64,000 bases of DNA from Bacteroidetes bacterium RIFCSPLOWO2_12_FULL_35_15 (lineage in GTDB: Bacteria; Bacteroidota; Bacteroidia; 2-12-FULL-35-15). The notes below the pieces were generated by a model, which did not search any database, was not told the origin of the DNA, and saw nothing but the letters and a program-made list of their open reading frames with translations. The stretch is from NCBI GenBank assembly GCA_001769385.1, contig MEPB01000068.1, positions 62,001 through 126,000 on the forward strand, in the 5' to 3' direction. This document shows positions 36,353-45,708 of the stretch, piece after piece. The translations under genes were made by a program, and so were the position numbers. Each line of letters starts with the position of its first letter. Within the stretch, counting starts at the first letter, position 1.

Positions 36353-37021
36353 ATGAAATCAGATTCAGAGATCCAAAAAAATGTAATGGAAGAGCTTAAT
36401 TGGGAACCCTTACTTAATGCCAGTGAAATTGGTGTAGCAGTTAAAAACGGAGTAGTAACACTTTCCGGGACAGTAAATACGTATAGCAAAAAACTTGCTG
36501 CTGAAGAAGCTGCAAAAAGAGTTTTAGGTGTTAAAGCTGTTGCCGAAGACCTTGAAGTTTTACTTGCTGTGCACGGTAAAAAAACAGATGCAGATATTGC
36601 ACAAGCCGTAATTAACGCTCTTAAATGGCATACTTCTATACCGGATGAGAAAATAAAAGTGAAAGTGGAAAACGGTTGGGTAACACTTGATGGAGAAGTG
36701 GAGTGGGAGTTTCAACGAAATTCAGCCAGAACTGCTGTCAAAAATCTGGCAGGTGTTGTAGGAATCTCTAATAACATTGCCATTGTTCCAACACTTAAAA
36801 TATCAGATGTAAAAAACAAAATTACATCCGCATTTCAGCGCAGTGCAACAATTGATGCAGAAAAAATAACTATCTCTTCCGAAGGAAGCAAAGTGATACT
36901 TACCGGAAAAGTTCGTTCCTATGTAGAAAAAAGAGATGCTGAAAAGGCAGCATGGCTTGCACCTGGTGTGAATAAGGTTGAAAACAAATTAGAGATTGAT
37001 GCAGAAGTATATGCCTTCTAA
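36353..37021 (+). CDS. Triple BON domain protein
   Basis: A 222-residue protein of three BON domains (~3-70, 77-147, 150-220), each with the alpha/beta pattern and the 'V-x-L-x-G-x-V' strand: 'NGVVTLSGTVNTYSKK', 'NGWVTLDGEVEWEFQR', 'GSKVILTGKVRSYVEK'. There is no signal peptide, so unlike OsmY it is probably cytoplasmic. Three-BON proteins in Bacteroidetes are usually stress-associated. A promoter, a CRP-like box and a downstream terminator make it a single-gene unit. The biochemical role is unknown; membrane or ligand binding is the general expectation for BON. Confidence 0.9.
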   Translation: MKSDSEIQKNVMEELNWEPLLNASEIGVAVKNGVVTLSGTVNTYSKKLAAEEAAKRVLGVKAVAEDLEVLLAVHGKKTDADIAQAVINALKWHTSIPDEKIKVKVENGWVTLDGEVEWEFQRNSARTAVKNLAGVVGISNNIAIVPTLKISDVKNKITSAFQRSATIDAEKITISSEGSKVILTGKVRSYVEKRDAEKAAWLAPGVNKVENKLEIDAEVYAF

Positions 37022-37064
37022 ATTTTAACAAAAAAGAGATCAATGTTACTTACATTAAATATAT

Positions 37065-37097
37065 AAAACCCAATCTTCAAAGGTTGGGTTTTGTTTT
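37065..37097 (+). terminator. Intrinsic terminator after the BON gene
   Basis: AAAACCCAA (37065-37073) pairs with TTGGGTTTT (37084-37092), followed by GTTTTT. Confidence 0.8.
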
Positions 37098-37126
37098 TCA
37101 ATTCTAAAAATTTAATAGTTTCTTCC

Positions 37127-37321
37127 ATGTTCGAAAATATTCTGCTTCCAAAAATTATTACAGTGATAAGTATATTAGCTGCTCTTTTTCTTTTTTTTAT
37201 AACTGTTATACTGTTTTTAGCTTCCTATATTGATGCTGTGTTTTATACTATCATTAAAACATGCCGCACATTTATTTGCCATTTTATAAAAAAAGAATTT
37301 AAGCTAATGTTTAAATTTTAA
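37127..37321 (+). CDS. Possible small membrane protein
   Basis: Starting at the ATG at 37127 this encodes 64 residues with one or two hydrophobic helices ('ITVISILAALFLFFITVILF', residues 11-30) and a basic Cys-containing tail. A longer version from 37091 is rejected because it would start inside the BON terminator. There is no family match that I recognise and no clear promoter; it could be a chance ORF in AT-rich DNA. Confidence 0.3.
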   Translation: MFENILLPKIITVISILAALFLFFITVILFLASYIDAVFYTIIKTCRTFICHFIKKEFKLMFKF

Positions 37322-37356
37322 TAAAAGAATCTGATTAGGAGTGTTTTTACCAATCT

Positions 37357-37536
37357 TTTCATTTCGACTCCTTCAACTCCGCTCAGGATAAACTCATGAA
37401 GAAATCTGTTCTTTGCAAAATGAGATTTCTCTCTTCATTTCATTGCGTTCGAAATGACAGTCCCTAAATGTCATTTCGACCAGAGGGAGAAATCTCTCCT
37501 TCGATTAACAGATTTCTCTCTTCATTTCATTCGACA
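37357..37536 (-). repeat. Two R1 repeats, inverted orientation
   Basis: Unit one (37357-37458) ends 'CATTGCGTTCGAAATGAC', the reverse complement of the usual left arm, and includes the long-form segment 'CTTCAACTCCGCTCAGG'. Unit two (37470-37536) is a short form that has lost its final arm ('CATTTCATTCGACAT'). These are the only clear R1 copies on the - strand and the last ones seen; none occur in 37.6-64.0 kb. Confidence 0.8.
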
Positions 37537-37663
37537 TATAATACATGTTGAGTAAAATTTAAACATGTCCTAGAATGCTTTTATTTTATACCCTTTCCAA
37601 CCATAAACCAAAATATATAAATACAGGGTAATTTTATTTTTTCTTTTGTAAACAAAAAATTCA

Positions 37664-37691
37664 TAAAAAAAGGCAGGTATTATCCTGCCTT
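37664..37691 (-). terminator. Minus-strand intrinsic terminator
   Basis: AAGGCAGG (37670-37677) pairs with CCTGCCTT (37684-37691); on the - strand the hairpin is followed by a T-run (37669-37664). No - strand protein gene precedes it, so it must end a short non-coding transcript if it is used. Confidence 0.7.
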
Positions 37692-37776
37692 CCGAAGAAT
37701 AGTTTTCATAACCTTTTTACAGGTTAATATTGTCTATTTTAATCGACTCTTGATCAGAAATAAATCTGTATCAAGA
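37668..37776 (-). ncRNA. Candidate small structured RNA
   Basis: Read on the - strand, a TACCTTTG box (37790-37783, fits TAnnTTTG) is followed within 10 bases by a hairpin TCTTGAT...ATCAAGA (37776-37748, extended by CAGA/TCTG with one bulge), a second hairpin TAACCT...AGGTTA (37726-37709) and the intrinsic terminator at 37691-37664. Promoter box, two stems and terminator in about 110 bases are the layout of a small RNA. No -33 box is seen and I recognise no RNA family. Confidence 0.4.
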
Positions 37777-37874
37777 CTGAAACAAAGGTAAACTGAATTC
37801 ATTTTAATTCTCTTGACCTTCATCAATAAAACGTAAGATAGATATCACTATTTTTTAAAATTACGTTTTGCTTT

Positions 37875-37905
37875 AAAAAAAAGCAGGTCCTTACGAACCT
37901 GCTTT
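37875..37905 (-). terminator. Second minus-strand intrinsic terminator
   Basis: AAAGCAGGT (37880-37888) pairs with ACCTGCTTT (37897-37905), with a T-run after it on the - strand. Its context ('CCGGAAAGCAGG' on the - strand) resembles that of the terminator at 37,664 ('TTCGGAAGGCAGG'). Confidence 0.7.
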
Positions 37906-39806
<1,901 letters not shown>

Positions 39807-39861
39807 TTTTTTAGTATGAAAGAATGGTTAGCAGATTACTCTATAGATTAAAAAAAAAGAT

Positions 39862-40368
39862 ATGACCACATTTATAGTAAGTACATTAATTAATCAACCG
39901 CTTGGTATTGTAACAAAAGCATTGGTGAATCCGGAGAATTTTTCTTATTGGACCACTGATTTGGTAAAGTTTGAAGTAATGAAAGGAACACCAGGGGAAG
40001 TTGGTGCAATTAATCATTTGCATTATTTGCAAAAAGGACGTTCCTATGTTATGGAAGATAAACTAATTTATTGTGAGCCCGGAAAAAAATATGTATCACA
40101 AGTTTCAGGGGATGCGCTAACTGCTATTGTAGAGACAGTGCTTCATCCCTTGGGAAATAAAACTGAAATGAAAGTAACATGGTCTGGAAAAGGGAAACTG
40201 TTTTTTTTGAAATTTTTGCTTCCATTACTACGCGGAAAGCTTATAAAACAATCGAAAGCAGAATTAGGGTCTTTTAAAAAATTAGTAGAAACTAAAGGAT
40301 ATGATTTTAAAAACTATGACCATGTTTCTAATAAAACAAGTTTAAAATTAGCTGACAAAATAAAATAA
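39862..40368 (+). CDS. SRPBCC/START-like protein in the ceramide operon
   Basis: A 168-residue protein with the helix-grip (SRPBCC) pattern: an N-terminal strand 'TFIVSTLINQPLGIVTKAL', the 'NPENFSYWTTDLVKFEV' loop, a run of strands ('EVGAINHLHYL', 'KTEMKVTWSGKG') and a long C-terminal helix ('GKLIKQSKAELGSFKKLVE'). The fold forms a hydrophobic cavity that binds lipids in START and polyketide cyclase members. It sits 55 bases after spt and 5 bases before the GNAT gene. A role in holding 3-ketosphinganine or ceramide is an attractive inference without direct support. No signal peptide. Confidence 0.75.
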   Translation: MTTFIVSTLINQPLGIVTKALVNPENFSYWTTDLVKFEVMKGTPGEVGAINHLHYLQKGRSYVMEDKLIYCEPGKKYVSQVSGDALTAIVETVLHPLGNKTEMKVTWSGKGKLFFLKFLLPLLRGKLIKQSKAELGSFKKLVETKGYDFKNYDHVSNKTSLKLADKIK

Positions 40369-40373
40369 ATTTC

Positions 40374-41501
40374 ATGATCCAGGTAAAAGAGGTTAAAACA
40401 AAAAAACAATTATCGGACTTTATTAAATTTCCTGATATTCTTTATTATAACAATAAATACAGGGTGCCACAATTACATTCGTATGAGAAATCTATCTTGA
40501 AACCTTCTAATAATCCTGCATTTGAATTTTGTGAGGCAAAATATTGGCTGGCTTATGATAACGATAATATTGTTGGCAGGATCGCTGGTATCATCAATAA
40601 AAAGGCCAATGAGGTCTGGAACGAAAAAATTGCACGGTTCGGCTGGATTGATTTTGTCAATAATAAAAATGTATCATATGCATTAATTAAAACAGTTGAA
40701 GATTGGGGCAAATTAAATGGAATGACAAAAATTCAAGGTCCGATGGGATTCACTGATATGGATCTGGAGGGAATGTTGGTGGAAGGTTTTGAGGAAGTAG
40801 GGACCCAAGCTGTGATCTACAACCATCCTTACTATCCTGATCATTTGGAATTAAATGGGTATTCGAAAGATGCGGATTGGGTACAATTTGAGATAAAAGT
40901 ACCTGATAAAGTACCTGACAAAGTAAAACGTGTTTCAGAGATTGTACAAAAGAAATATAATTTAAGACCATTAAAAGCAAAAAAGGCAAAAGACTTAATC
41001 CCTTATGCAAAAAAAATGTTTAACACGCTGAATACATCATTTAAAGACCTTTATGGTTTTGTGCCGCTGAATGAAAAACAAAAAGATTTTTATATTAAGC
41101 AATATTTCTCAATGGTCAACCCAAAATTTGCCAGCTTTGTACTCGATAAAAATGATGATGTAGTCGGCTTTGGGATTTCTTTTGCTTCCCTTTCCGAAGC
41201 AATGATAAAGGCAAAAGGGAAATTATTTCCAACTGGATTTTATCATATTTTAAAAGCAATGCGTAAAAACGATAAAGTGGATATGCTTTTACAAGGAGTG
41301 AAACCGGAGTACAAGAACAAAGGAGTGCCCGCTATTTTTTTTTCTGAAATGATGCAGGCCTATATTGATAGTGGTGTAAAAACAGCGGTTTCAAGTCACG
41401 CATTAGAAAATAATCAAAGTGCATTTTTAATGTTTAATGATTATGAATCCCGACAACATTTAAGACGAAGAAGCTACGCCAAACAATTAGATGCAAAATG
41501 A
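40374..41501 (+). CDS. bcerS: GNAT-fold protein, candidate bacterial ceramide synthase
   Basis: A 375-residue protein. Strands such as 'FEFCEAKYWLAYDNDNIVGR' and 'FASFVLDKNDDVVGFGISF' followed by 'GVKPEYKNKGVPAIFF' look like two GNAT-like half-domains; the second contains the degenerate acyl-CoA loop (K-x-x-G-V-P). In Caulobacter a GNAT-family enzyme (bCerS) acylates the sphingoid base, in a cluster with spt and cerR. This gene lies in the same setting, between spt and an epimerase-like reductase, with a 4-base overlap (ATGA) to the latter. Family membership is moderately sure; ceramide synthase activity is inferred from context and not shown. Confidence 0.68.
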   Translation: MIQVKEVKTKKQLSDFIKFPDILYYNNKYRVPQLHSYEKSILKPSNNPAFEFCEAKYWLAYDNDNIVGRIAGIINKKANEVWNEKIARFGWIDFVNNKNVSYALIKTVEDWGKLNGMTKIQGPMGFTDMDLEGMLVEGFEEVGTQAVIYNHPYYPDHLELNGYSKDADWVQFEIKVPDKVPDKVKRVSEIVQKKYNLRPLKAKKAKDLIPYAKKMFNTLNTSFKDLYGFVPLNEKQKDFYIKQYFSMVNPKFASFVLDKNDDVVGFGISFASLSEAMIKAKGKLFPTGFYHILKAMRKNDKVDMLLQGVKPEYKNKGVPAIFFSEMMQAYIDSGVKTAVSSHALENNQSAFLMFNDYESRQHLRRRSYAKQLDAK

Positions 41502-42493
41502 AAAAAGTACTTATAACAGGAGCAAGTGGATTCATAGGAAGTTTTTTGGTAGAAGAAGCTTTAAAAAGAAATTATGAGGTTTATGCAAGTATCAGAAAAA
41601 CAAGCAACACCGAATATCTTACTGATCCACGAATAAAATTTATTGAACTTGATTTTTCTGATAAGGATTCATTAAGTAAAAAAATATTCGGATTGCCTTA
41701 TTTTGATTATGTAATTCATAGTGCAGGACTTACAAAAGCTGTGCAAAAAAGCGACTACTTTTTAACTAATTTTCAGTACACAAAAAACATCATTAAGGTG
41801 TTGATAAGTCAAAAACGGATTCCCCAAAAATTTATTTATATGAGTAGCCTTGCCGCCTATGGCCCTGGGGACCCGATTTTACTTCAAGAAATTAAATCAT
41901 CCGACACACCAAATCCGGTTACTTCTTATGGAAAAAGTAAACTTGAATCCGAAAAATATTTATCTACATTGATTGATTTTCCATATGTGATCATAAGACC
42001 AACGGCTGTATATGGCCCAAGAGAAAAAGATCTGTACACCGTTTTTAAACTTATCAATAAAAATCTTGAACTATTTGTAGGTTCAAAAAAACAACATCTT
42101 TCATTTGTGTATGTAAAAGATCTTGTAAAAGTGGTGTTTCAGACAATGGAATCGAATATTGTAAATAAAGGATATTTTGTTTCGGATGGAAATGTGTATG
42201 ATGGTGAGATACTGGGAAATATTATAAAGGAGCAGCTCAATAAAAAAACTATCCGGATAAAAGTTCCTGTTGAAATGGCCAGATGGATAGCAATGATCAC
42301 AGAGGGAACAAAATATATAACCGGGAAACAACCCGTATTAAATCTTGAAAAGATAAAAGAGCTGGAATCTATAAATTGGAAATGCGATGTACAGCCACTT
42401 TTCGATGATTTTAATTTTAAACCGGAATATAATTTAAGCCAAGGCATAACTGAAACAATTCAGTGGTACAGGCAAGCAAACTGGTTAAAATAA
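41498..42493 (+). CDS. cerR: NAD-dependent epimerase/dehydratase, candidate ceramide reductase
   Basis: A 331-residue extended SDR protein. The Rossmann motif 'TGASGFIGSFLVEEA' is at residues 7-21, the catalytic Ser/Tyr/Lys are in 'MSSLAAYG' and 'TSYGKSKLE' (Y144, K148), and 'IIRPTAVYGPREKD' is typical of the extended family. It overlaps the GNAT-like gene by ATGA. In Caulobacter an SDR of this kind, CerR, reduces the 3-keto group in ceramide synthesis; the same gene set here supports that call. Generic sugar epimerase remains an alternative if context is ignored. It ends the operon. Confidence 0.72.
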   Translation: MKKVLITGASGFIGSFLVEEALKRNYEVYASIRKTSNTEYLTDPRIKFIELDFSDKDSLSKKIFGLPYFDYVIHSAGLTKAVQKSDYFLTNFQYTKNIIKVLISQKRIPQKFIYMSSLAAYGPGDPILLQEIKSSDTPNPVTSYGKSKLESEKYLSTLIDFPYVIIRPTAVYGPREKDLYTVFKLINKNLELFVGSKKQHLSFVYVKDLVKVVFQTMESNIVNKGYFVSDGNVYDGEILGNIIKEQLNKKTIRIKVPVEMARWIAMITEGTKYITGKQPVLNLEKIKELESINWKCDVQPLFDDFNFKPEYNLSQGITETIQWYRQANWLK

Positions 42494-42576
42494 ATTTGCA
42501 ATTATTTTTTTATGAATTCAATCAATTATTTTAATATCTAAACTCATTAACCAAAGGAATCTAAATTGAATTCATT

Positions 42577-43059
42577 ATGAACACACCAGAAAATTTTGAA
42601 ACAGGTTGTTGTCCACGGTTAAATGTTGATGCCTGGCAGGAAAAAGAAATTCATTTTGAAAATAAATTATTTCTTAAAGATCATGTAACCAGTATTTTTC
42701 ATATTCCCTTGAATTTCGGAAAGGTCATGGAAAGAGACATGGCCATGATTGAGAAAGCACATGCTCAATCAAAGGAGCAGATTGTTCTTACAGATGAAAA
42801 ATCTCCTTGGGGAGCGGATGTCTATATTGCGGTTGAAAAGGAAGTTCCAAAGGCAGAAATGAAAAAAATATCAGGTACTTTTTTAACCAAAGTATTTGAA
42901 GGACCTTATACTAAAATGGGTAAATATGTGGAGGAGATGGAGAGTTATGTGAAATCCAAAAATAAAGAAATAAAAAAACTGTATTTCTACTATGCCTATT
43001 GTCCAAGCTGTGCAAAAGCGTATGGAAAAAATTATATCGTTATTCTTGCTAAAGTATAG
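42577..43059 (+). CDS. Conserved protein of unknown function with Cys-rich ends
   Basis: A 160-residue soluble protein. It starts 'FETGCCPRLNVDAWQEKEIH' and ends 'YYAYCPSCAKAYGKNYIVIL', so a Cys pair near each end (C11/C12 and a C-x-x-C near 143-146) could bind a metal. The middle 'SGTFLTKVFEGPYTKMGKYV' recalls GyrI-like small-molecule-binding proteins, which have the 'F-x-G-x-Y-x-x-x-G' turn. I believe this is a widely conserved Bacteroidetes protein often labelled 'hydrolase' without evidence. It stands alone, 83 bases after the ceramide operon, and faces the convergent PAS gene. No function assigned. Confidence 0.7.
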   Translation: MNTPENFETGCCPRLNVDAWQEKEIHFENKLFLKDHVTSIFHIPLNFGKVMERDMAMIEKAHAQSKEQIVLTDEKSPWGADVYIAVEKEVPKAEMKKISGTFLTKVFEGPYTKMGKYVEEMESYVKSKNKEIKKLYFYYAYCPSCAKAYGKNYIVILAKV

Positions 43060-43088
43060 TTCTTACAAGTTAGAGCAACTGAAGAATA

Positions 43089-43115
43089 AAGTAAAATATC
43101 TAAAATATTTTACTT
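43089..43115. terminator. AT-rich dyad between convergent genes
   Basis: AAGTAAAATAT (43089-43099) pairs perfectly with ATATTTTACTT (43105-43115). The loop holds the - strand stop codon of the PAS gene (43102-43100). The stem has few G-C pairs, so termination would be weak. Confidence 0.4.
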
Positions 43116-44512
43116 AATTCTTCAATCTCAGTTGTTTTTTCAATGATCTCTTTAATAACGCTATCACACATCAATGAAGTTTTTTTGAGGTGATAAAATA
43201 TTTCAATATTTTTTGGGTCTTCCGGGTTTTCAAAATTAATAAGCTCTATTAAACCTAGTATGGAAGCTATCGGTGCCCTTACATGATGTGAATGTAAAAA
43301 TGCAATGTCGGAAAGCTTTTTAAAATGTTTTCTTTGTTGATTCTCAGCGTTTTTTCGTTCTGATATATCACGTATTATTCCGCAATAAAATTTTTCATTC
43401 CCGTTTTTCCAATGACTTAAAGATAGTTCTATTGGAAATTCTTTACCATTTTTTTTGAGTCCGAAAAGTTCCATTGTATTGTCTTTATCTGTATCCTGAT
43501 TTGTTAAAACATGATTTTTAAAGCCCTCCTGATGAGCCTGTCTAAACTTTTCCGGCATAAGGATAGTAAGTGGTTTCCCATAAACCTCATTTTCTGTGTA
43601 CCCGAATATTTTTTCTGCACAATGGTTCCAAAAAATAATTTCTCCTTTTTCATTTGCCAGAACAATTGAATCTTTAGCGGATTTTACAACCGATTTAAAT
43701 TTATTTTCCGTTTCAATTATTTCTTGTTGCGATTGTTTTCGTTCGGTGATATCCTGAATTGTACCCACCATTTTTATTGGATTGTCATTATTGTCGAATT
43801 CCAATTCGCCTATACCATGCACCCAAAGTTCTTCCTGTGTTTTTTGATTTATAATTTTATACTCCTTATCAAAGCGTTGTTTTTTGCCAATAACCTCTAA
43901 TTCCAAATATTCAAGTAGCATTTTTTTATGTTCCGGATGAATAATGGATTGCCAACATTCAACGGTATAACTCTCTGGTGCCGTAAGTCCAAAAATTCTT
44001 TTCAATTCATCAGAACCTTTCCAGGTTCCTGATTTTAGATCTGTAATATAACTTCCTATTTTTGAAACGCGTTGTGATTCGTTAAGAAAATGTTGGCTTT
44101 TTTGTAATTCACGTTCCACCTGTTTGCGTTCACTGATGTTCTGAGCTGAAACATAAATGATGTCAACATCTTTATGATCTCCATGAGAAACATTCACGAA
44201 CATATCAATTATTTTTCCCTCTTTACTTTTCCATTCCCGCTCCCCGGTATTTCGTTGTTTGGTTTGGATCACCAGATCAATAAATGAATCAATTGATTCT
44301 TTGGAGTGATTTATAAAATCATAAAGGGTAAGGTTTTCTCCTTCTTCCGGTAGATAACCAAGTAGCTTGTAAAATGAAGGGTTTGCAAAAATAATTTTTT
44401 TTGTTTTTGCATCTAAGCAATAGATACATAAATGCGAGTCATTTACAAATTTTTCTATGCTTTGTTCATTAAGATTATATATTTTATTTTTCATGCGAAA
44501 AAATTTATTCAA
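43100..44512 (-). CDS. PAS-PAS-PAS protein with HisKA-like end but no ATPase domain
   Basis: A 470-residue protein with three PAS/PAC modules (~15-140, 140-262, 265-390), each closed by 'ISERKQ', 'DITERKQSQ' or 'DISERKNAE'. The C-terminus has a HisKA-like dimerisation segment 'LHSHHVRAPIASILGLIEL' with a possible acceptor His (H409) in the H-x-V-R-x-P context, then a helix ending at residue 470. The HATPase domain is absent and no remnant follows, so it cannot autophosphorylate by itself. The gene is 8 bases after an HNH nuclease gene. It may dimerise with, or be phosphorylated by, another kinase, or act as a pure PAS sensor (inference). Confidence 0.82.
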   Translation of the reverse strand: MNKFFRMKNKIYNLNEQSIEKFVNDSHLCIYCLDAKTKKIIFANPSFYKLLGYLPEEGENLTLYDFINHSKESIDSFIDLVIQTKQRNTGEREWKSKEGKIIDMFVNVSHGDHKDVDIIYVSAQNISERKQVERELQKSQHFLNESQRVSKIGSYITDLKSGTWKGSDELKRIFGLTAPESYTVECWQSIIHPEHKKMLLEYLELEVIGKKQRFDKEYKIINQKTQEELWVHGIGELEFDNNDNPIKMVGTIQDITERKQSQQEIIETENKFKSVVKSAKDSIVLANEKGEIIFWNHCAEKIFGYTENEVYGKPLTILMPEKFRQAHQEGFKNHVLTNQDTDKDNTMELFGLKKNGKEFPIELSLSHWKNGNEKFYCGIIRDISERKNAENQQRKHFKKLSDIAFLHSHHVRAPIASILGLIELINFENPEDPKNIEIFYHLKKTSLMCDSVIKEIIEKTTEIEELSKIF

Positions 44513-44520
44513 AGCTATTG

Positions 44521-44910
44521 TTACAATTGTTTTTCTGTAAGTTCTTTTCGAGCTTTTAAATCATTCTGAATTATTATTTCAATTAATTGATTTCGATTTT
44601 CCATGCTGCTTAATAAACAGCTCCACGAAGGGTAATTGTCTTTTTTGTGCTTGTTATTCTCCCATTGCAAAGGTTGCAAATTAGTAAGATCATCTGTTCC
44701 ACCCAGGGATTTAGGTTTAATATGATCTATTTCCCAGGCCATTGATAATGAACCTTTCGTTACTCCATATAAATCTTTTTTTATCAGTGCTCCACACTTA
44801 TCTTTTCTGATCATTTGTGGATCAAAGTCAGAAACTATTTTACCTTTCTCCCAAGCTTTCTCAATTAGCTCAGGAGTAAATATTTTTTTATCTATTTGTC
44901 TATTTGTCAA
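44521..44910 (-). CDS. HNH endonuclease
   Basis: A 129-residue protein. The HNH core is 'WEIDHIKPKSLGGTDDLTNL' (first His and the Asn) followed by 'QPLQWENNKHKKDN' (last H/N). Upstream 'RKDKCGALIKKDLYG' gives a strand where other HNH proteins have a Cys-x-x-Cys zinc site, but only one Cys is present. It overlaps the upstream DUF3606-like ORF by 11 bases and precedes the PAS gene by 8, so the three are cotranscribed. Small stand-alone HNH genes of this kind are frequent in Bacteroidetes and have no established target. Confidence 0.82.
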   Translation of the reverse strand: MTNRQIDKKIFTPELIEKAWEKGKIVSDFDPQMIRKDKCGALIKKDLYGVTKGSLSMAWEIDHIKPKSLGGTDDLTNLQPLQWENNKHKKDNYPSWSCLLSSMENRNQLIEIIIQNDLKARKELTEKQL

Positions 44911-45091
44911 TGTTCTGTTTTTTTCGGTTTAAGTAAAGATAGGTGTCAACCAGTTTTGCAGCGTTCCCTATTGTTAATACAGCTTGTGTCAGGTCCTCTT
45001 CGGTGCAGCAAAGCAATTCACTCCAACATTTTAATTCCTGTTTATTTAAAATGTCAATACGCCCATTATTGATATTTAATTGTTCCTGCAT
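44900..45091 (-). CDS. Small DUF3606-like protein
   Basis: A 63-residue protein with 'IDILNKQELKCWSELLCCTE' and 'EDLTQAVLTIGNAAKLVDTY', the layout of DUF3606 ('...W...L.v....L..av...G.....V..yL'). Predicted all-helical, cytoplasmic. It is the first gene of a - strand operon with the HNH and PAS genes (11-base overlap with HNH). Function unknown. Confidence 0.62.
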   Translation of the reverse strand: MQEQLNINNGRIDILNKQELKCWSELLCCTEEDLTQAVLTIGNAAKLVDTYLYLNRKKQNIDK

Positions 45092-45144
45092 CTGTTCCGG
45101 ATTTTATGGTATAAAATTATTTCATTAAAACTTAGTGGTCAAGA

Positions 45145-45206
45145 GTAAAATTACCCTTTTTGTTTAGGGGGTAATTTTACCCCTTTATGGGGGTAAAATT
45201 ACCCCC
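45145..45206. promoter_or_regulatory. Cluster of TAAAATTACCCC dyads in a divergent promoter region
   Basis: GTAAAATTACCC (45145-45156), GGGGGTAATTTTACCCC (45167-45183) and GGGGGTAAAATTACCCCC (45189-45206) are three copies of one motif, the last two being dyads (arms GGGGTAA/TTACCCC) and complementary to one another. They lie between the divergent DUF3606 operon and the 45,343 gene. They could be operators for a dimeric regulator or an RNA switch of alternative stems. The rest of 45,092-45,342 holds only a -7 box at 45,299. Confidence 0.45.
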
Positions 45207-45298
45207 TTAAAATTTTTATAAATTTTATTACATATTGTAAATCAGCGCATTAATATTTTTTGATGTTTTAAAATACAGTCCGCTATTTTCTTCTTTAG

Positions 45299-45306
45299 TA
45301 TATTTG
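45299..45306 (+). promoter_or_regulatory. -7 element TATATTTG for the 45,343 gene
   Basis: A perfect TAnnTTTG, 36 bases before the chosen ATG. No TTG at the -33 spacing is seen. Confidence 0.45.
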
Positions 45307-45342
45307 AAAAAAATTATTGTTAAACAATTAAATATAAAAATT

Positions 45343-45654
45343 ATGAGTTTTACAGGAGAAGAAAATCACGAGATTTCATTAGAACAAGCTTCTACATGGA
45401 CAAAAGATTACAGGGATCTAGACCCTAGAGCCACTAAAGGACACTTTTTTGGAAAAAATGCAATCCAGAGCATTTTAGATCAAACAGATTGTGTTGGAAT
45501 CAGAATTTATTACGGTTTGGATGGTGATGGAGCAAAACAATTGATTATAGCCGGTGCAACAGCAAATGAAGATGATCTTTACGAAGGATTGCTGGCGGAA
45601 AGAAGTATGCCAACTCCTCCATTTGGAGGAGCAAATAATCCTTTGAACAGCTAG
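45343..45654 (+). CDS. Conserved small Bacteroidetes protein, unknown function
   Basis: A 103-residue protein starting at the ATG at 45343; a longer frame from 45304 is rejected because it would begin within the promoter box. The sequence is acidic, with 'NHEISLEQASTWTKDYRDLD', 'GHFFGKNAIQSILDQTDC' and 'VGIRIYYGLDGDGAKQLIIA'. I recall this type (short, 'HFFGK...I..IL.Q..C.GIRIYY') as a common Bacteroidetes hypothetical protein; no function is known to me. No signal peptide. It has its own -7 promoter box and an intrinsic terminator 24 bases after the stop, so it is monocistronic and probably well expressed. Confidence 0.75.
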   Translation: MSFTGEENHEISLEQASTWTKDYRDLDPRATKGHFFGKNAIQSILDQTDCVGIRIYYGLDGDGAKQLIIAGATANEDDLYEGLLAERSMPTPPFGGANNPLNS

Positions 45655-45677
45655 GCCAAAGAAAAAATCTTAATTTT

Positions 45678-45704
45678 AAGACGGCTATTGCCGTCTTTTT
45701 TTTT
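45678..45704 (+). terminator. Intrinsic terminator
   Basis: AAGACGGC (45678-45685), loop TATT, GCCGTCTT (45690-45697) and an unbroken T-run to 45704. The next gene's ATG follows only 4 bases later, which rules out the longer start at 45688. Confidence 0.9.
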
Positions 45705-45708
45705 ACAA

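Noticed and set aside
37091-37126. Upstream start for the small membrane ORF
   Set aside because: It would start in the BON gene terminator; the ATG at 37127 is more credible.
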